Assembly (NCBI GenBank): GCA_018340375.1
Contig: JAFFJZ010000004.1
Coordinates: 28,432,001-28,496,000, forward strand
Origin: Gonatopus flavifemur
Lineage: Eukaryota > Arthropoda > Insecta > Hymenoptera > Dryinidae
Length of the DNA stretch: 64,000 bases
Reading direction: 5' to 3'
The notes under the pieces were generated by a model. The model was given only the letters and a program-made list of their open reading frames with translations. It ran no database searches and was not told the DNA's origin. Positions 42,460 to 53,759 of this stretch are shown piece by piece. The first letter of the stretch is position 1, and each line of letters starts with the position of its first letter. The position numbers and the translations under genes were made by a program.

Positions 42460-43538
42460 ATGAACGAATCGAGGAAAAGAAGAAGAGATGAGGAGTTACA
42501 GGAGTTGCGTGAATTGTTCGGTAAACTGGAAGAGAAAATGAGGAGGTTGTCGGGTGATGGTGAAGATATGGAGAATTCGGAGATAGAAGAGTCAGGTAGA
42601 CATGTTGTTTTGTTGCTTGCATAAATGGCAAGAGACATATGTTTACAAAATGGTTGTTCATGATTGTAGGAGAAACTTCGGGCGAAGAAAACAAAGAAAA
42701 TGATCAAGGTGCGATCAATCAAAATCCACAATCATCAGTTTTTGACTTGCTTCGAGAGCAAGATGTGGAATGTTTGGACGAATCTTTGTTGGATATTCTG
42801 GGTGAGGATCCAGCAGCGTCAAAGGCAATCGATGTGGAATTACATCAAGCTTTAGCCAAGCGTTGGAAAATTTGGATAAAGGAAGCTTATACGAAGGAAG
42901 CCAAAGAAGAATTATTAAAGCGCTATAAGTCTCCAGAATTTCTAAGAACACCGATTATCAATCCCGAAATAGCTGCATCGATGGCTGACAGTGCTTTAAA
43001 AAGGGATAAATTCGCAATGGATTCACAAGAATTGGTTGGTTCAGCGCTGTATACACTGGGAGCAGGAATTACTATGATTTTAAATTCTGACGATCAGGAG
43101 ATAGATAAACTGTCTTTGCTGCAATATTTATGTGATGCAGGAAAATTGATGTGTTTGGCACACCACGAGCATTCAAAGAATCGTAGGGCTTTTATATTGC
43201 CAGGCCTTGACAAACAAGTCAAGAAGATATTGAAGAAAACGAGTCCTGAAGAATTCTTGTTTGGTCCAGATGTGGCGGATCAAATTAAAAAAGCCAAAAC
43301 TTTAGAGAAGATTTCTAAAGATATTAAAACTCATCATTCGACAGCTTTGCAACCGAGCACTTCAAGGCAGCATTTAAACTTCAAGAACCCGCCTGTCAGG
43401 AGGCAGGTGGGTTTCAAGACGTCCATCCAACAGAAAAATCGTTTGTCGTTCAAGAGTTCTCCCAAACGCCAGACCTACCAGACTACGCGCTTGTCGGAAA
43501 GCAGATACAATCCGAGATTTCAAAATCGTCGACGATGA
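42460..43538 (+). CDS. DIRS-like gag, probably spliced (exons 42460-42595 and 42670-43538)
   Basis: Exon 1 opens MNESRKRRRDEELQELRELF, a basic start and coiled-coil-like heptads. A GT-AG intron of 74 nt (CAG|GTAGAC ... GATTGTAG|GAG) joins exon 1 to exon 2 in the same phase through a glycine codon, giving a protein of about 334 residues. Exon 2 encodes SVFDLLREQDVECLDESLLD, a helical domain with KRWKIWIKEAY and SALYTLGAGITMIL, and a basic C-terminal tail (RQTYQTTRLSESRYNPRFQN). Such proteins package the element RNA. Unspliced, the first frame would stop at 42622. The stop codon overlaps the start of the RT frame (ATGATAG at 43535-43541). Confidence 0.65.
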
Positions 43539-43984
43539 TAGTGAGTAAAGTTGCAGGTCGATTAGAGAACTTTTTAGAAGTTTGGAGAAAAGTGACCAAA
43601 GATAAATTTATCTTACAATGTATCGTAGGCTATAAAATCAAGTTTACGCGACTAGTTAAACAAGAGAAAAATATAATTCAACATAGATTTTCTAAAGAAG
43701 AAGAAAAGAAAATAGAGAGAGCTATTAAGGATTTAGTTCTCAAAGGGGCAGTTATACCATGCAAACCAGTAGCAGATCAGTTTTTGTCTCCTTTTTTCTT
43801 AATTCCTAAGAAAGATGGGTCAAATAGATTTATACTGAATTTGAAAAAATTGAACGAGTTTATAGATCCAGATCATTTTAAAATGGAAAACTTGGGAATA
43901 GCAACAAGTTTGGTCGAGAAAAATTCCTATATGGGAACAGTAGATTTACAAGATGCTTATTTAGCTGTGCCGGTACATGAGAAC
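43535..43984 (+). pseudogene. DIRS-type reverse transcriptase, N-terminal fragment
   Basis: The frame starts MIVSKVAGRLENFLEVWRKV, the typical DIRS lead-in, then IVGYKIKF, SPFFLIPKKDGSNRFILNLKKLN and the first catalytic-aspartate motif VDLQDAYLAVPVH. It then runs into the right terminal repeat, which adds unrelated residues before a stop at 44027-44029. The second and third catalytic aspartates are absent, so the fragment is non-functional. Confidence 0.8.
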
Positions 43985-44056
43985 GAGGCGTACTACAGTG
44001 TAATCATCTCGAACGGGGCTTTCGTATAATATCCGTCGAACTTCACTTACAGGTAA

Positions 44057-44319
44057 GTTCGTTTAACGGTACAATTAGTCACCCGAAATGCACGAGGTCT
44101 ATTTGAACAAGTCACTCAACTTCGTAAAGGAGAACACCATAAAAATCATCAAAATGAAATTGAAAAACGAACGGTGAATAGGGGAATAAAAGATTCAAGC
44201 ATTGAAAAAGCAAAAATTCTGGAAGAAGCACGGAAAGAAGGTGATTGCCTGGATGAAAAAATTATGGCCTTGCAGAAAACTGGTTGGGTCATGGGTTATG
44301 CGGTATGCAATTTGTAAGA
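44057..44319 (+). other. unrecognised coding-like stretch
   Basis: An open frame without an early ATG reads ...NARGLFEQVTQLRKGEHHKN... and ...EKAKILEEARKEGDCLDEKI..., strongly charged and helical. Its 3' end enters the tandem repeat at 44282. It could be an exon remnant of a host gene or of another element. No family recognised. Confidence 0.3.
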
Positions 44320-44845
44320 ATTGTTTATAATTTTTTTTATAACAAAATACATGACATTTATAATAATGTGATGTATGTTCCTTCAGTGATTTCCCCGTAC
44401 GATCGAATGGCGCTATCAGTTCTCGTTAAAAATCAATTTTTCAATAAATTGTTTAAACAATTTTTTTTTAACAATTATTTTTCAAACTTTTTTTCCGCCT
44501 TAAATTTTCTGCTACCCTAATGTGCCATATCCGATATTTACTTTTTTGATATCTATGCTGGTTGGGTCATGGGTTGTGCGGTATGCAATTTGTAAGAATT
44601 GTTTATAATTTTTTTATAACAAAATACATGACATTTATAATGATGTGATGTATGTTCCTTTAGTGATTTTTCCCGTACGATTGAATGGCGCTATCAGTTC
44701 TGGTTAAAAATCAATTTTTCAATAAATTGTTTGAACAATTTTTTTATAAACAATTATGTTTCAAACTCTTTTTCCGCCTTAAATCTTCTGCTACCCTAAT
44801 GTGCTATATCCGATATTTACCCTTCTGATATCTATGCTGGTTTAG
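44282..44845 (+). repeat. tandem duplication, period 278 bp
   Basis: Copy 1 (44282-44559) and copy 2 (44560-~44838) both start GGTTGGGTCATGGGTT and include TGCGGTATGCAATTTGTAAG, CCCGTACGATYGAATGGCGC and GCTACCCTAATGTGCYATAT. A third copy begins (GGTTTAGCCATGGG) and is cut off by LINE sequence. Motifs TTGTTTAAACAATT and TTATAA resemble the satellite at 22180-22815. Confidence 0.9.
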
Positions 44846-44859
44846 CCATGGGCCTTAAT

Positions 44860-45460
44860 GGGTTAAAGACGACAAAAGCTCAACAGAAGGACCCTACAAA
44901 AAAGTGGTTAAATACCTAGGTGTTTATATTGATGATAAATTGTCATATTACCATAACATAAATACTCAGCTCGAAAAAGCAAATTACATTTTCAAAAAGT
45001 ATAGTAGGCTTTTTTATTCAAGACTGTTGGATATTAGAAAATAATTTGTTATATGCTACTCATCCACGCTATCATTACGTACGCGTGTCCCGTTTGGTAT
45101 AACATAAACGCAACTACAATGGGAAGACTTCGAACATTTGAGCGAATGTGCCTAAGAGCATGTATAATTACTTTCCGAACGGTACAATTGAAGTATACAA
45201 AAACGATGAGTAATTATAATCTGTATAAAATCGCTAACATACCTAAAATAGATTGTTTTATACTAAATGTAACTAGGAAGCATATTGCTCATGCAAGCAA
45301 GACAACCACAAATAGCCCTATATTTATGAAATCAATTCTACATCGAATGACGTTCCACCCGATGCGTTCCCCTTTTAAGACCAGAAAAAATTCATTCAAA
45401 ATAATTACAATATACCTTCAATTTATCATATTCCGAGAGAAACTCACAAAAAATCTATAG
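44860..45460 (+). pseudogene. LINE reverse-transcriptase 3' fragment
   Basis: The first part reads KKVVKYLGVYIDDKLSYYHN and continues with INTQLEKANYIFKKYSRL. After a shift near 45035 it continues LLIHAIITYACPVWYNINAT, RLRTFERMCLRACI and beyond, the usual order of motifs after the RT active site in jockey-like LINEs. The 5' part is missing. A dead, truncated copy. Confidence 0.8.
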
Positions 45461-45828
45461 AATAGAGACCAAACCTGAATTCCAATACCCAATCAGATGA
45501 ATTCATCTATAACACTGTTATCACCTAAAGACACCAGGTCCAATTACAAAAATGAAAAGTTATTCTGGTGGTTTCATGAAAATCAACTAATCCATTCTCA
45601 TCCAGTCTAAACAGAGTTCAGCTACACCAAAACTGATACACTGCGTGCATCGATATAACAATAATGTTGAGAAAATGAATTTCCACTTCCTTCTTTATTA
45701 AAAAATAAAAGCGATCCTAGTATATTATGGTAGATACTAGTCACTATAAAGCTGATTGGATATAATAAAGACTCGCACATTGTGATACAAATCTGAAAGT
45801 GCAATTAGTCAATAGATATTAGATTTAA
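45461..45828. other. unassigned sequence
   Basis: Possible LINE 3' UTR remnant at the start, otherwise featureless AT-rich DNA. Confidence 0.35.
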
Positions 45829-46281
45829 CCCTCAGCTGCCACACTTCGCCAGTGTAACATAGCTGCCACACTGAGGTCGATTATGACCCCAACTGTAAAC
45901 ATACACCAAAGCCAAGCTATGCGTGCATATGTTTTGGAAAAATTCTAGAGAGTACTAAAACTATCCTCATTTTCAATCAAATAATTTTCCTAAAGAAAGA
46001 TTCATTTCGAATTTGTGAAAAAATTATTCCTCCAACACAAATGCATCGCTTGTTTTCATCGATCGATGGAGGAATTTTCGTTTCCAAATTACATTATCAC
46101 TGTATCACGAAGAAGAATTATGTAAAACATGAACAACCATGTCACGCGAGGGTGGAGTGAAGTGAAGAAACTCTCAAGTGGCACCAGATTACGCGGAGAA
46201 TTCGATTTATCGAGTTTCTTGATGGTAATTCAAGATCAAATCATGCTGGGGTCAGTCTGGCCCCAGTGTGGTAGCTCAGGG
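45829..46281. mobile_element. piggyBac-like MITE
   Basis: The left end CCCTCAGCTGCCACACTTC follows TTAA (45825-45828). The right end, inverted CCCTGAGCTACCACACTGG, is followed by TTGA (46282-46285), a one-base decay of TTAA. TTAA insertion and CCC termini are typical of piggyBac. No transposase; the 453-bp interior is non-coding. Confidence 0.82.
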
Positions 46282-46285
46282 TTGA

Positions 46286-46995
46286 ATACATTTTCTGTGA
46301 TGTTTTGATGTAAGATACACTGAGAAAACTGAATAGTCACTACAACTGGAAAATTTTCAGTCGTCTTATAATAGTTGGTGCGACAAAGTTTTTTTGTTCG
46401 AGGAGCTATAAATAAAGGCACATGTCTATAAAATAATTAGTTGCGACAACAATAGAATATTTAGTTGTACATCTTAATTGATGGCACTATAAATATGTAA
46501 CTATTTATCGTTAGTTGTATCAACTAGTATATTACTGTAAGGAAAAATAAAAATTTTAGTTGATGGAATGAAAAACTTTCAAAGCATATTGTTTGGTTTC
46601 CAGAACCACATTGTAATAAATATGGAGAACTTTTTTCCTTCAAACTGTTGGTGAATTTTGTCCCCTTATCTTCAGGGAATTGTTTGCTCATAGAAAATGA
46701 AGGACTTTTTCACTACTTTGAGGAATTATTTAGTTTTTTGGGGGTTGAGTCCTCTATGAATGAAGGAAAAGTCCACTAAATTATGGTGAATGATTCCCCA
46801 TCTGTAGAGGAACTTTGCTGCCACTATTTTTTGGAGGGAAATTCCACAATTATTTTTTACAGTGCAGAACCCATTAGTCCCATCAACTAATTTATATTAT
46901 CATGGTTTATGTTATTATATACCTTAAATCACACTGAAAGAACTGTTCAGTCGTCATGGCGAAAGACTTGATGAAATACGATTGTAAAAGTATCA
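46286..46995. other. AT-rich region with short internal repeats
   Basis: Contains recurring GTTGYGACAAC/TAGTTGTAT strings and a weak palindrome around 46690-46780. CACTGAGAAAAC at 46319 has a partner near 48098 (see rejected items). No gene. Confidence 0.4.
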
Positions 46996-47312
46996 CCCAA
47001 GCAGCAACAGGAGTTCAAAGTATATACGAAATAGAAACGTTCGTAGAATGTACGAATAAGATATGAAGAATATATAATGAACGTTCATAAAATATTCGAA
47101 TGAGACTGTTTTAAATATACTTGAAACATACATAGTACATCCGAAATGTACGATATACATTCAATCGACGTTCGATTGACGTCCCATCGTGTATTCGATT
47201 ACATACGTTCGATGAATGTGCATAGCACCTATGAAACGTCTCATCGGAATATGCATAGAACATATTTCGAATATTCGAAGAACGTTCATAGTATATCCTG
47301 GTGCTACTTAGG
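46996..47312. mobile_element. MITE, CCCAAGCAGCAACAGGAG termini
   Basis: The left end CCCAAGCAGCAACAGGAG and inverted right end CCTAAGTAGCACCAGGAT flank an interior full of ACGTTCATARAAT-type strings in both orientations. The termini resemble the CCCAGAYAGCAC family seen at 7-14 kb. Confidence 0.65.
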
Positions 47313-47587
47313 TAGTTATTCTAACTAAAAATGTTTGTCACAACAACTATCATCTCAGTTATGGCAACTCAAATTTTTTGTCCAATGTTGTTCCTGGCCC
47401 GGTATTGCATCACTTCGTTTTTTGGATCCGTATTTTATGGAAAAAGTTGTAGCAAAATATCATACGCTTCGACTGATGCCAGAGGCACCATAAACAAAAG
47501 AAAGATAACTATGTGGAACGGATGCCACCTAATTCATTTTTCTGTGTATACCAATTATGAAGAATAATTCCACCAGTCCCATGGCTT

Positions 47588-47665
47588 GCTATGGCTGAAC
47601 GGATAACGCGCAGACTTCCAATCACGATGGTTCGTCACGCATAAGGGTTCGATTCCTGACTCTCA
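47588..47665 (+). repeat. tRNA-like repeat (A and B box remnant)
   Basis: TGGCTGAACGGAT (A-box-like, 47592 onward) and GGGTTCGATTCCTGA (B-box-like, 47646 onward) are at tRNA spacing, with a T-run (CCCTTTTTTC) just after. The stems are incomplete, so it is probably a tRNA-derived SINE head or a tRNA pseudogene, not a working tRNA. Confidence 0.5.
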
Positions 47666-48318
47666 GTACCCTTTTTTCACAGTGGCAACGCCGTGCAAGG
47701 GGAAATGACGACTGATGCTTGAGCTAAAGTCACTCCAGGAACAAATTCGACGGAATAAAAGAAGATAACGGTCGATGAGTCACAGAGAATTTCTCAGGGA
47801 AGGCGAGAGAGTTTTTAGTTACAAATAGAAAAATATAGTATACACAACTAATTTTCTTCAGTAAAAGTGCGAATCCAATATGGTGAATTCAAACTTTGTT
47901 GCTACAACTTTGAAGGGTGGATTAAATTCATATAGTTGTGGTCACTAGACGGACACAGTTGAACATTCAGTTTGCTCAAGTATTTTTCAAAGTCTGGATG
48001 AAAATATATTTTTAGTTATCACAACCATGAAAATATATTTGATATCGTATTTCACTGAAAAATTTAGTGAATTTTTTATTGTGGCAACTGAAAACTTTTC
48101 TCAGTGCACGCTTACACAAACTGTAATATACTTATTCTATGATGAAAAAGACTGAAAATTATTTTTTGAAAACATACATGTTAGTGGACTTCAAGATGCA
48201 TAGTATAGTCATAAGTCCGAACTAAATACCAAAGTTGACTGGTTTTTCTCCGTATTTATCATCCAGTGTAAATTTATAATGTGAAATGCTTAGAAAATAA
48301 ATATATTTCCAACCAAAA

Positions 48319-48383
48319 ATGGCTCAGTGACAAGTCACTTGATTAGTAATCGAGAAAACCTAAGTTCGATCTCAGCTGCGGAA
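48319..48383 (+). repeat. tRNA-like repeat
   Basis: ATGGCTCAGTGACAAG and CCTAAGTTCGATCTCAGC are spaced like the A and B boxes of a tRNA. The acceptor and T stems do not pair. Same organisation as the copies at 47588 and 52780. Confidence 0.45.
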
Positions 48384-50231
48384 TTTTTGGTTTGACTGCA
48401 CTTTGAAACATGACCGAAATGTGACCAAAAAGTCTGTTCAATAGCATCATAGTAATAATTGGATCTTTTCCGTGGAAGTGACCAAAATTGTACCAAAACC
48501 TTTTTCTCCTCTACGGTAATGTGTTGGTTTGTTCTGCAACATTACCACAATATTACCGGAAAGATCCCATAATATTGTGTTAATTTGATGGTCTCTTTTA
48601 TGGAAATGACTAAAATTATACCACAAATATTTCTCATTTCAACGGTCATTACTTGCTTGGTCTGTATCTAAATATAACCGCTATATGACCGGAAAATTGC
48701 ATTCCCTGACGGTAATATTTTGGTCCAAAAATTCACATTCCCCTAATATGACCGTTTCCGGTAATTCTTCGGGGTACTTTTTGGAAATTAATTGATCAAT
48801 TTGTAGTTCAGTTTTTAGGAAACTCGAATCCGCTAGGATACTAACGAGGAATTTCAGACACTCTTCTTGGTCCATGTTAATCCTGAGCAACGCTCAGAAT
48901 AAATTCCACTAGAGTGAATAAAATACATCGTTGACAAATCCCAAACATGAGTCGTATTCAGTTATTAATTATTGAACGATTTCAACGGATTGAATGATGA
49001 TAATATTTATCTATGAACAACTTTCATCTCGTACATTATCCTCCAATTCTCAAGTATATGTAATACTGTTGTCAATTCACAGACAAAACGACAATCAATG
49101 ATCGATCTAATTGGATCATCCCAAAGTCTCCCATCTTAAATATTATACAATTCCAAGATTATTATTATATTATATCTGGAAAATGATTCCATATGCTCAC
49201 CAAGGAATTGCGCTGCCTGTCGCCTCATTGTCATACGATAATGAAGATATCAAGGTAGCGACTTTATTTATACTATCGAGATTATTGGATGTAGCGTTGA
49301 TAAATATATGATCCATTAAAGAGATACGATGATCGCAGATACGCTTGTGATTCCTGACAGTATGAATTCTTATCTGTAACACAAATGTATGATGAAAATA
49401 TTTTAATCAATAGTCGTTCATAATCAGTACTTGACACAATAATGAAACCTTACAATGAGCACTTTGCGAGAAAAATCAGAACTCAATCTGAATCAATGAC
49501 CAAAGCACCAAGATTTTTGGAGAGAAATCTTAATTTACAAGAAGAGAAAACATCACTTTTGAGAATGATGATTGTACTGCTTGTACAATCTATGTATACT
49601 TTAGGAAAGATCCATAATGAAACTGATACGTTGGTACATAGTAACTTCTCATTTGGAATATAATTTTCCGATTCAAAGTAACATTCCGACATTAATTTAC
49701 AATCCAACAGGCATAGATTTTTAGAATGAAATTGAAACTACAGAAACAGTTGTTTTACAAAAAATTCCTTTCGTGTCGTTAAGTATCGAACAGTTGGTGT
49801 CATGAAATGGACTACCAATTAGGAATGCACACATCGGACACGTTTTAGACGACCCCCCTCAGATCGATCTGGAAATTTTGTATAGGTTCCATACTTGAAA
49901 TGAGGGGACACATGTATCAGGAGTTTTTTATTTCCATTATTTTTAGAAATACACAAATTCGAAATTTTACTTATCTGCCGATTAGACCAAGTTTTAAACG
50001 ATCATAACTCTGATTCTATTCATCGTTGAAACTTGATTTTTCTGACAATTTGAAGGCGATGGAACGAACTTTACTCACAAGTAGGTACCAGTCACGAAAA
50101 CTTGCAAATTCATATAGTTATGAACAATTCAAATGTTTAAAATGGATTTACTCACTGTTACTAAAATCGTAGACATTGGACAGTTACAGCATCGTTTTTT
50201 GCGTTCAATTTCTCATAAAAATCATCTTCTA
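48384..50231. other. unassigned sequence with diffuse ACC-type repeats
   Basis: 48400-48780 holds diverged short repeats (GACCRAAAT, ATTACCRNAAAG) in both orientations. 48900-50230 is AT-rich, with short frames of no recognisable identity, including one of 73 residues at 49442. Confidence 0.4.
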
Positions 50232-51522
50232 ACACGTCATTCAATAAGTCCCGAGACTACCAACGAAAACAACATTTTTTTTTCAAAAATCATTTTTATT
50301 CATCAATATAATTTCCTTTTAGAGTGATACAATCATTCCAACGCCTCTCCAACATTTCTATACCATGTTTATAGAAGGATTTATCCTTTGCTTCAAAATA
50401 GGCTCCAGTTTCGGCAATGACTTCCTCATTCGAGCAAAATTTTCTTCCCTGGAGCATTTTTTTGAGATCAGCAAAGAGCCAGTAGTCGCTGGAGGCTAAA
50501 TCTGGCGAATACGGGGGGGTGGGGAAGCAAATTAAAGCCCAACTCGTTGAATTTTGCCACTGTTTCCATGGACTTGTGGCATGGTGCATTGCCTTGGTGA
50601 AAAAGGATTTTTTTCTTCTTCATGTGCGGTCGTTTTGCTGCGATCTCCTCCTTCAAACGGACCAACAAGTCAATATAATAATCACTGTGGATTGATTCAC
50701 CTTTTTCCAGGTAGTCAATGAAAATCACGCCATGTGTATCCCAAAAACAGACGCCATAACTTTGCCAGCAGACTGCTGCGTTTTCGGACGCTTTGGGCGG
50801 CTTTCGCCAGTGATGCGCCACTCAGATGATTGCCGGTTCGATTCCGGAGTGAAATCATGTATCCATGTTTCATCTAGGGTCACGTATCGACGCAGGAAAT
50901 CCTTTTTATTGCGAGTAAATAGCGATAAAAAGCTCTCTGAATCGTCGAATCGTTGCTGTTTTTGTTCCACTGGAAGCAATCGTGGCACCCACTTGGAAAA
51001 AACCTTTTTCATGCTCAATTTTTCATGAAGGGTTGTAAATACGCTTCCAGATGATATCATGTCATTCCTGCAATCTCACGGACCATCACTTTGCGATTTT
51101 TCATTACAATTTTTGATACTTCACTCACATTTTCCGGTATAACGGCTCCCAATGGCCTACCCGAACGTTCCGCATCGTTTATATCCGTACGACCACGTCT
51201 AAACTCAGCAAACCAACGACAAATCGTTGGTTTGGATAGAGAGGAGTCCGGGTAACATTTTACAAGCCATTGCTGGGCTTCTACGGTGTTTTTACCAATT
51301 GAAACCAATATTTTATCAACACGCGAAACTCGCTTTTTTCCATTTTTCAAACGAATTACAAAGTGACTTTACTCTAACCTTGATAACTCTGCTGTTTGTG
51401 GTTCGATCGACGTGGAATTTTTACACGTTTCCTGTGAAGTTTCGCACTCTAGGGAAACGTGGCCAGTTTGGTCCTACTAGCACCATCTCTGGGTTAGTCT
51501 CGGGACTTATTGAACGATGTGT
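50232..51522 (-). mobile_element. third mariner transposon, full length but decayed
   Basis: The ends ACACGTCATTCAATAAGTCC and, inverted, ACACATCGTTCAATAAGTCC continue CGAGACTA. TA lies at 50230-50231 and 51523-51524. Length 1291 bp. The gene runs on the minus strand. Confidence 0.92.
50296..51350 (-). pseudogene. irritans-like mariner transposase, frameshifted
   Basis: Starting MKNGKKRVSRVDKILVSIGK at 51350, the order of motifs is that of irritans-type mariners: ERSGRPLGAVIPENV, a break at 51059, SKWVPRLLPVEQKQ, TLDETWIHDFTPESNRQS, a break near 50730, FIDYLEKGESIHSDYY, HMKKKKILFHQGNAPCHKS and, after another break near 50500, PTPPYSPDLASSDYWLFADL. The second catalytic aspartate (normally HQDNAPCH) is glycine. 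At least three shifts or stops plus this change make it inactive. Confidence 0.9.
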
Positions 51523-51794
51523 TATATTGATTGAATCTGCAAGAAGTGGGATTATGATTAATAATTTGTTAGGCACGAGGCGTCGAGCAATGACACGCTG
51601 AGTCCACGGCACCTAAGACACCACGCCTTGGAACACTCTCTGTTTGATAGATGAATTTTATTCCGGTCATTAACAATTTTTTTCGTCACCAGCGTTTAAA
51701 TAACACGTTTTCATGATGGATAAATGTGGAATTTCGAAATATGGATGTGATCCTTGAAAGATGAAAGAGTATTACTATGTGTTTCAGAATAACA

Positions 51795-52045
51795 CTGCAA
51801 ACACAGTTTGTTCCAGCCGAACAAAATTTAGTTGAAATGAATGCAAGAACAGTTTTTGGTTGACTGAAATAAGATTTGTTTAGGGAAAATAAAATTCATT
51901 TATCTGTAGGGAACAGTTAATCATTGTTAACTGAATTTTGTTCATCTCAAATAAATTTTATCTCAGCCAACCAGAAAGCTTCTTTGCATTCATTTCAACC
52001 AAAATTTTTTCAGCTCGAACAAACGTTCTCTCAGTAAACGGGTAC
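51795..52045. mobile_element. palindromic MITE with GTTGAAATGAATGCAA arms
   Basis: AGTTGAAATGAATGCAAGAA on the left pairs with the right arm (TTCTTTGCATTCATTTCAACC). Complementarity extends outward through TTTGTTCCAGCCGAA and inward through GACTGAAATAAGATTT. No clear target duplication. Confidence 0.7.
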
Positions 52046-52779
52046 TTTTTCATGAAAATTTCACGATGATAGCACTTCCATTCTACCCAAGCATGTGATA
52101 ACAAACGGGCCAATATCGGCCCGGTATCCCGTTCATGTCGGAGGGATATCAAGAATGATAAGTCCGGTGAGTATCCAATCTGTATCCATATGGTCATCAA
52201 ATCAATGAAGAACTTTGACAGTTATCAACATATCCGCAAATTGCGCTAGATATAGAATATTATGTAAAATACACCCAAATCAGAAAATAATGATGAAGTA
52301 TCACCAGGAATTGAATTATTCAATCTTCTCATAGAAATGAACGTAACGTCGAAAAATTTCTTGTTTTCGCCCTGGCATATGGTTCAGTAGACGGAGTTCC
52401 CATTGAGTCATCTATTGGTTTGGAGAGAGAGAGGAATTTTTGTTCCAGCATGGAATCGACCTCGATGTTTTCAAATCATAATCTTACACGATAACCATCA
52501 AGCTACCAATGATTGTTATGAAACAATATTCATTCCACGTCACATGAACCCAATAAGAAATTTTGTAAAAATTCACCGTGAGAGCACGGTTACTTGCCAA
52601 CGTCCAACATTGGCAACCAACGTCGACAAAATACTAAAATGATAACGCCTATTAACGTTGGTAGAATACTAGCAACCAACGTGAAATGTAAATATAACCC
52701 CCATACATGAATCTATCATGTGTCGATGACTGACTCCATTATGATCTTGTCTTAGAGTAAAAAGTAAAACAATATTTTG
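52046..52779. other. unassigned sequence
   Basis: Includes short CCAACGT/ACGTTGG strings around 52590-52680. No gene or element boundary. Confidence 0.4.
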
Positions 52780-52842
52780 CTTGGAATCGAACTTGGGATT
52801 TCTCAACCCACTAACTAACCCTCGAACCATTCAGCCATAAAC
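52780..52842 (-). repeat. tRNA-like repeat (minus strand)
   Basis: On the minus strand TTATGGCTGAATGGTTCGAG and AAATCCCAAGTTCGATTCC sit at A-box/B-box spacing. The T stem is not complementary. A further B-box-like piece in the same orientation (CCAAGTTCGATTCCG) is at 53447-53461. Confidence 0.5.
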
Positions 52843-53759
52843 TTGTATGAATTTAATCACACATTTGATTTCATATCAATTGATATTTATGAATATGAAT
52901 AACGTATACACGAGACTGATCATTTTGAGTAATTACTGTTCATCAAGCATGGATTAATTGGTTGTAAGCTTTTACATATGAAATTATATTCAATCCATGA
53001 AATACGAATGGTATTCGCGCTAACCCAAGATTCTTGTTTTCCCTCATAGATGTCCAAATACCGCTATAGAATCTCATATATTCTCATAAGATTTCATCAG
53101 ATTCAATAGTGATATTTGGACACTGTTATCAGATTTTAATGGAACGTATGCGTTTCTATGATATTTCCTCCAGTGAGTTGAAATGTGTGTTCATAGTTCT
53201 TAAGTCCTGAAAGTTTGGTTATTAATGCATGTTGCAAACTTAAATGCCAATGACATAAAAATGTTACGAAGAATTATTTGGAAAACTAACGTTCTTGAGG
53301 AATTTCTTCATTTTCCTGAAAAATAACCAACATCAGTATAACAATCTTGAATATCTCTCAGAGATTTCATCATCAAATCAAATTGCTTCCGTTTATTTTA
53401 GAATCGCTTGTCATAATTTTCAATAAAAGAAAAGTTGAATTCAGTTCGGAATCGAACTTGGATTTACAGAATCTAAGAAATGACTACAATGCTTCTTACA
53501 CCCAGAAAACGTTGTGCTTGTTTTCAGCGTAGTAAACTTCATCCAAGCGTAATTTATTCTTTCTATTTCCCCAAACATATTGCACTCACTTCAAATATAT
53601 TTTATGCTAGAATCAAACAAATTTGTTCAGACTGTAAAGAAGGATATATTAATCTTCGCTCAAACACGATATTCTTGTTTTGAATGTTCCTTTTCAATTC
53701 AAATTTGGCTTAAAATTGTTTTCATATCAAGTTGAATAGTATTTTTGAATCAATCCCTG
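52843..53759. other. unassigned sequence
   Basis: AT-rich. A short repeat of CTCATARRATTTCAT type near 53070-53100 and the B-box-like fragment at 53447 are the only landmarks. Confidence 0.4.

Larger units (their letters stand above)
42250..44032 (+). mobile_element. DIRS-like retrotransposon, internally deleted, with inverted termini
   Basis: Inverted termini of about 50 bp: ATATTATACTTCAAGCCCCG at 42250 and, inverted from 44032, ATATTATACGAAAGCCCCG, both continuing ATTACACTGTAGTACGCCTC. Between them are a gag gene and the first part of a DIRS-type reverse transcriptase, which stops abruptly at the right terminus (about 43984). RNase H, methylase-like and tyrosine recombinase regions are missing. 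DIRS elements carry terminal inverted repeats, so the simplest reading is an internal deletion that kept both ends. Confidence 0.75.

Noticed and set aside
47588..47665. A functional tRNA gene
   Set aside because: The A and B boxes are recognisable, but the acceptor and T stems do not pair and no sound anticodon arm can be drawn.
46319..48108. CACTGAGAAAAC at 46319 and its complement near 48098 as ends of a 1.8-kb element
   Set aside because: Complementarity is short, target duplications do not match, and the interior is a patchwork of other elements.
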